A stretch of DNA of 64,000 nt, taken from positions 24,796 to 88,795 of the forward strand of contig DASSEV010000086.1 in the NCBI GenBank assembly GCA_035695105.1. The letters are read 5' to 3'. Source of the stretch: JAICYJ01 sp035695105. GTDB taxonomy: Bacteria > Actinomycetota > Thermoleophilia > Gaiellales > JAICJC01. A model generated the notes under the pieces. It worked only from the letters and a program-made list of their open reading frames with translations. It searched no databases and had not been told where the DNA came from. Every line of letters begins with the position of its first letter. Positions within the stretch are counted from its first letter, which is position 1. Below, piece by piece: positions 63,979-64,000 of the stretch. The position numbers were made by a program, and so were the translations under genes.

Positions 63979-64000
63979 CTAGATCACCCGCACCGTCACG
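63979..64000 (-). CDS. Possible 3' end of a gene continuing beyond the window
   Basis: On the minus strand the last 21 bases read V-T-V-R-V-I then TAG, a pattern consistent with a coding end and followed by the hairpin at 63939-63959. Only seven codons are visible, so neither reality nor function can be established. Confidence 0.3.

Overview
The window is high-GC DNA packed with genes, with frequent GTG starts and many 4-base stop/start overlaps. Gene content (single infC-rpmI-rplT operon, GntR/UTRA regulator, PASTA protein, WhiG/FliA-type sigma with a STAS protein, DyP-like Tat protein, ADI operon) fits a chromosomal segment of an actinobacterium. A Thermoleophilia-like lineage is my inference; no marker in the window settles it.

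Layout. 1-1.2 kb: translation operon infC-rpmI-rplT (minus strand, rplT cut by the window edge) behind a structured leader. 1.4-2.1 kb: a COG1926 phosphoribosyltransferase. 2.1-18.4 kb: one long minus-strand array joining the lower beta-lysine degradation pathway (kdd, kamE, kamD, a reactivase-like ATPase, kal, kce) to a complete peptide ABC importer and four amide- or peptide-cleaving enzymes (S58 aminopeptidase, amidase, creatininase-like, C45-like). A divergent GntR regulator sits at its head. 19.2-24.6 kb: thrS, a tail-to-tail sensor kinase/response regulator pair, a Nudix hydrolase and a small membrane protein. 24.7-24.9 kb: a 263-bp inverted-repeat, multi-hairpin element. 24.9-31.1 kb: an exported beta-propeller-like protein and a livFGMHK amino-acid importer. 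31.3-38.0 kb: a Tat-exported protein, a lipoprotein, and a double-ATPase/FtsX-type ABC system. 38.1-41.7 kb: HDAC-family deacetylase plus GNAT acetyltransferase, a J-domain/zinc-finger protein, and a MauE/TlpA thiol-redox pair. 41.8-48.0 kb: signalling genes (degenerate EAL-HDOD, NarL-type regulator, FliA/WhiG sigma, PAS sensor kinase, STAS). 48.1-52.8 kb: an Asp-box exported protein, tRNA-Val, and a cyclase/NTPase/TPR regulator. 52.8-59.3 kb: arginine deiminase operon arcA-arcB with a P-type ATPase and an APC antiporter. 59.4-64.0 kb: MFS exporter, NlpC/P60 hydrolase, UvrD/PcrA helicase.

How it fits together. The 2-18 kb array looks like a self-contained route: import of amide-linked or peptide-linked substrates, release of beta-lysine (S58 enzymes are known to cleave beta-peptides), then KamDE -> Kdd -> Kce -> Kal to acetoacetate, ammonia and crotonyl-CoA-level products. 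No lysine 2,3-aminomutase gene (kamA) is in the window, which is why external beta-lysine is an attractive substrate.

Three sets of non-coding sequence are not explained by genes. (1) A repeat family whose full copy (24676-24938) is bounded by perfect 19-bp inverted repeats set in CTAG, as expected of a non-autonomous IS630-type element, with a half copy at 2058-2165. (2) Two 102-nt leaders, 81/102 identical without gaps and with compensatory base changes, in front of the response regulator and the Nudix gene; these are a candidate new cis-regulatory RNA. (3) A 98-bp-period tandem repeat between kamE and kal.
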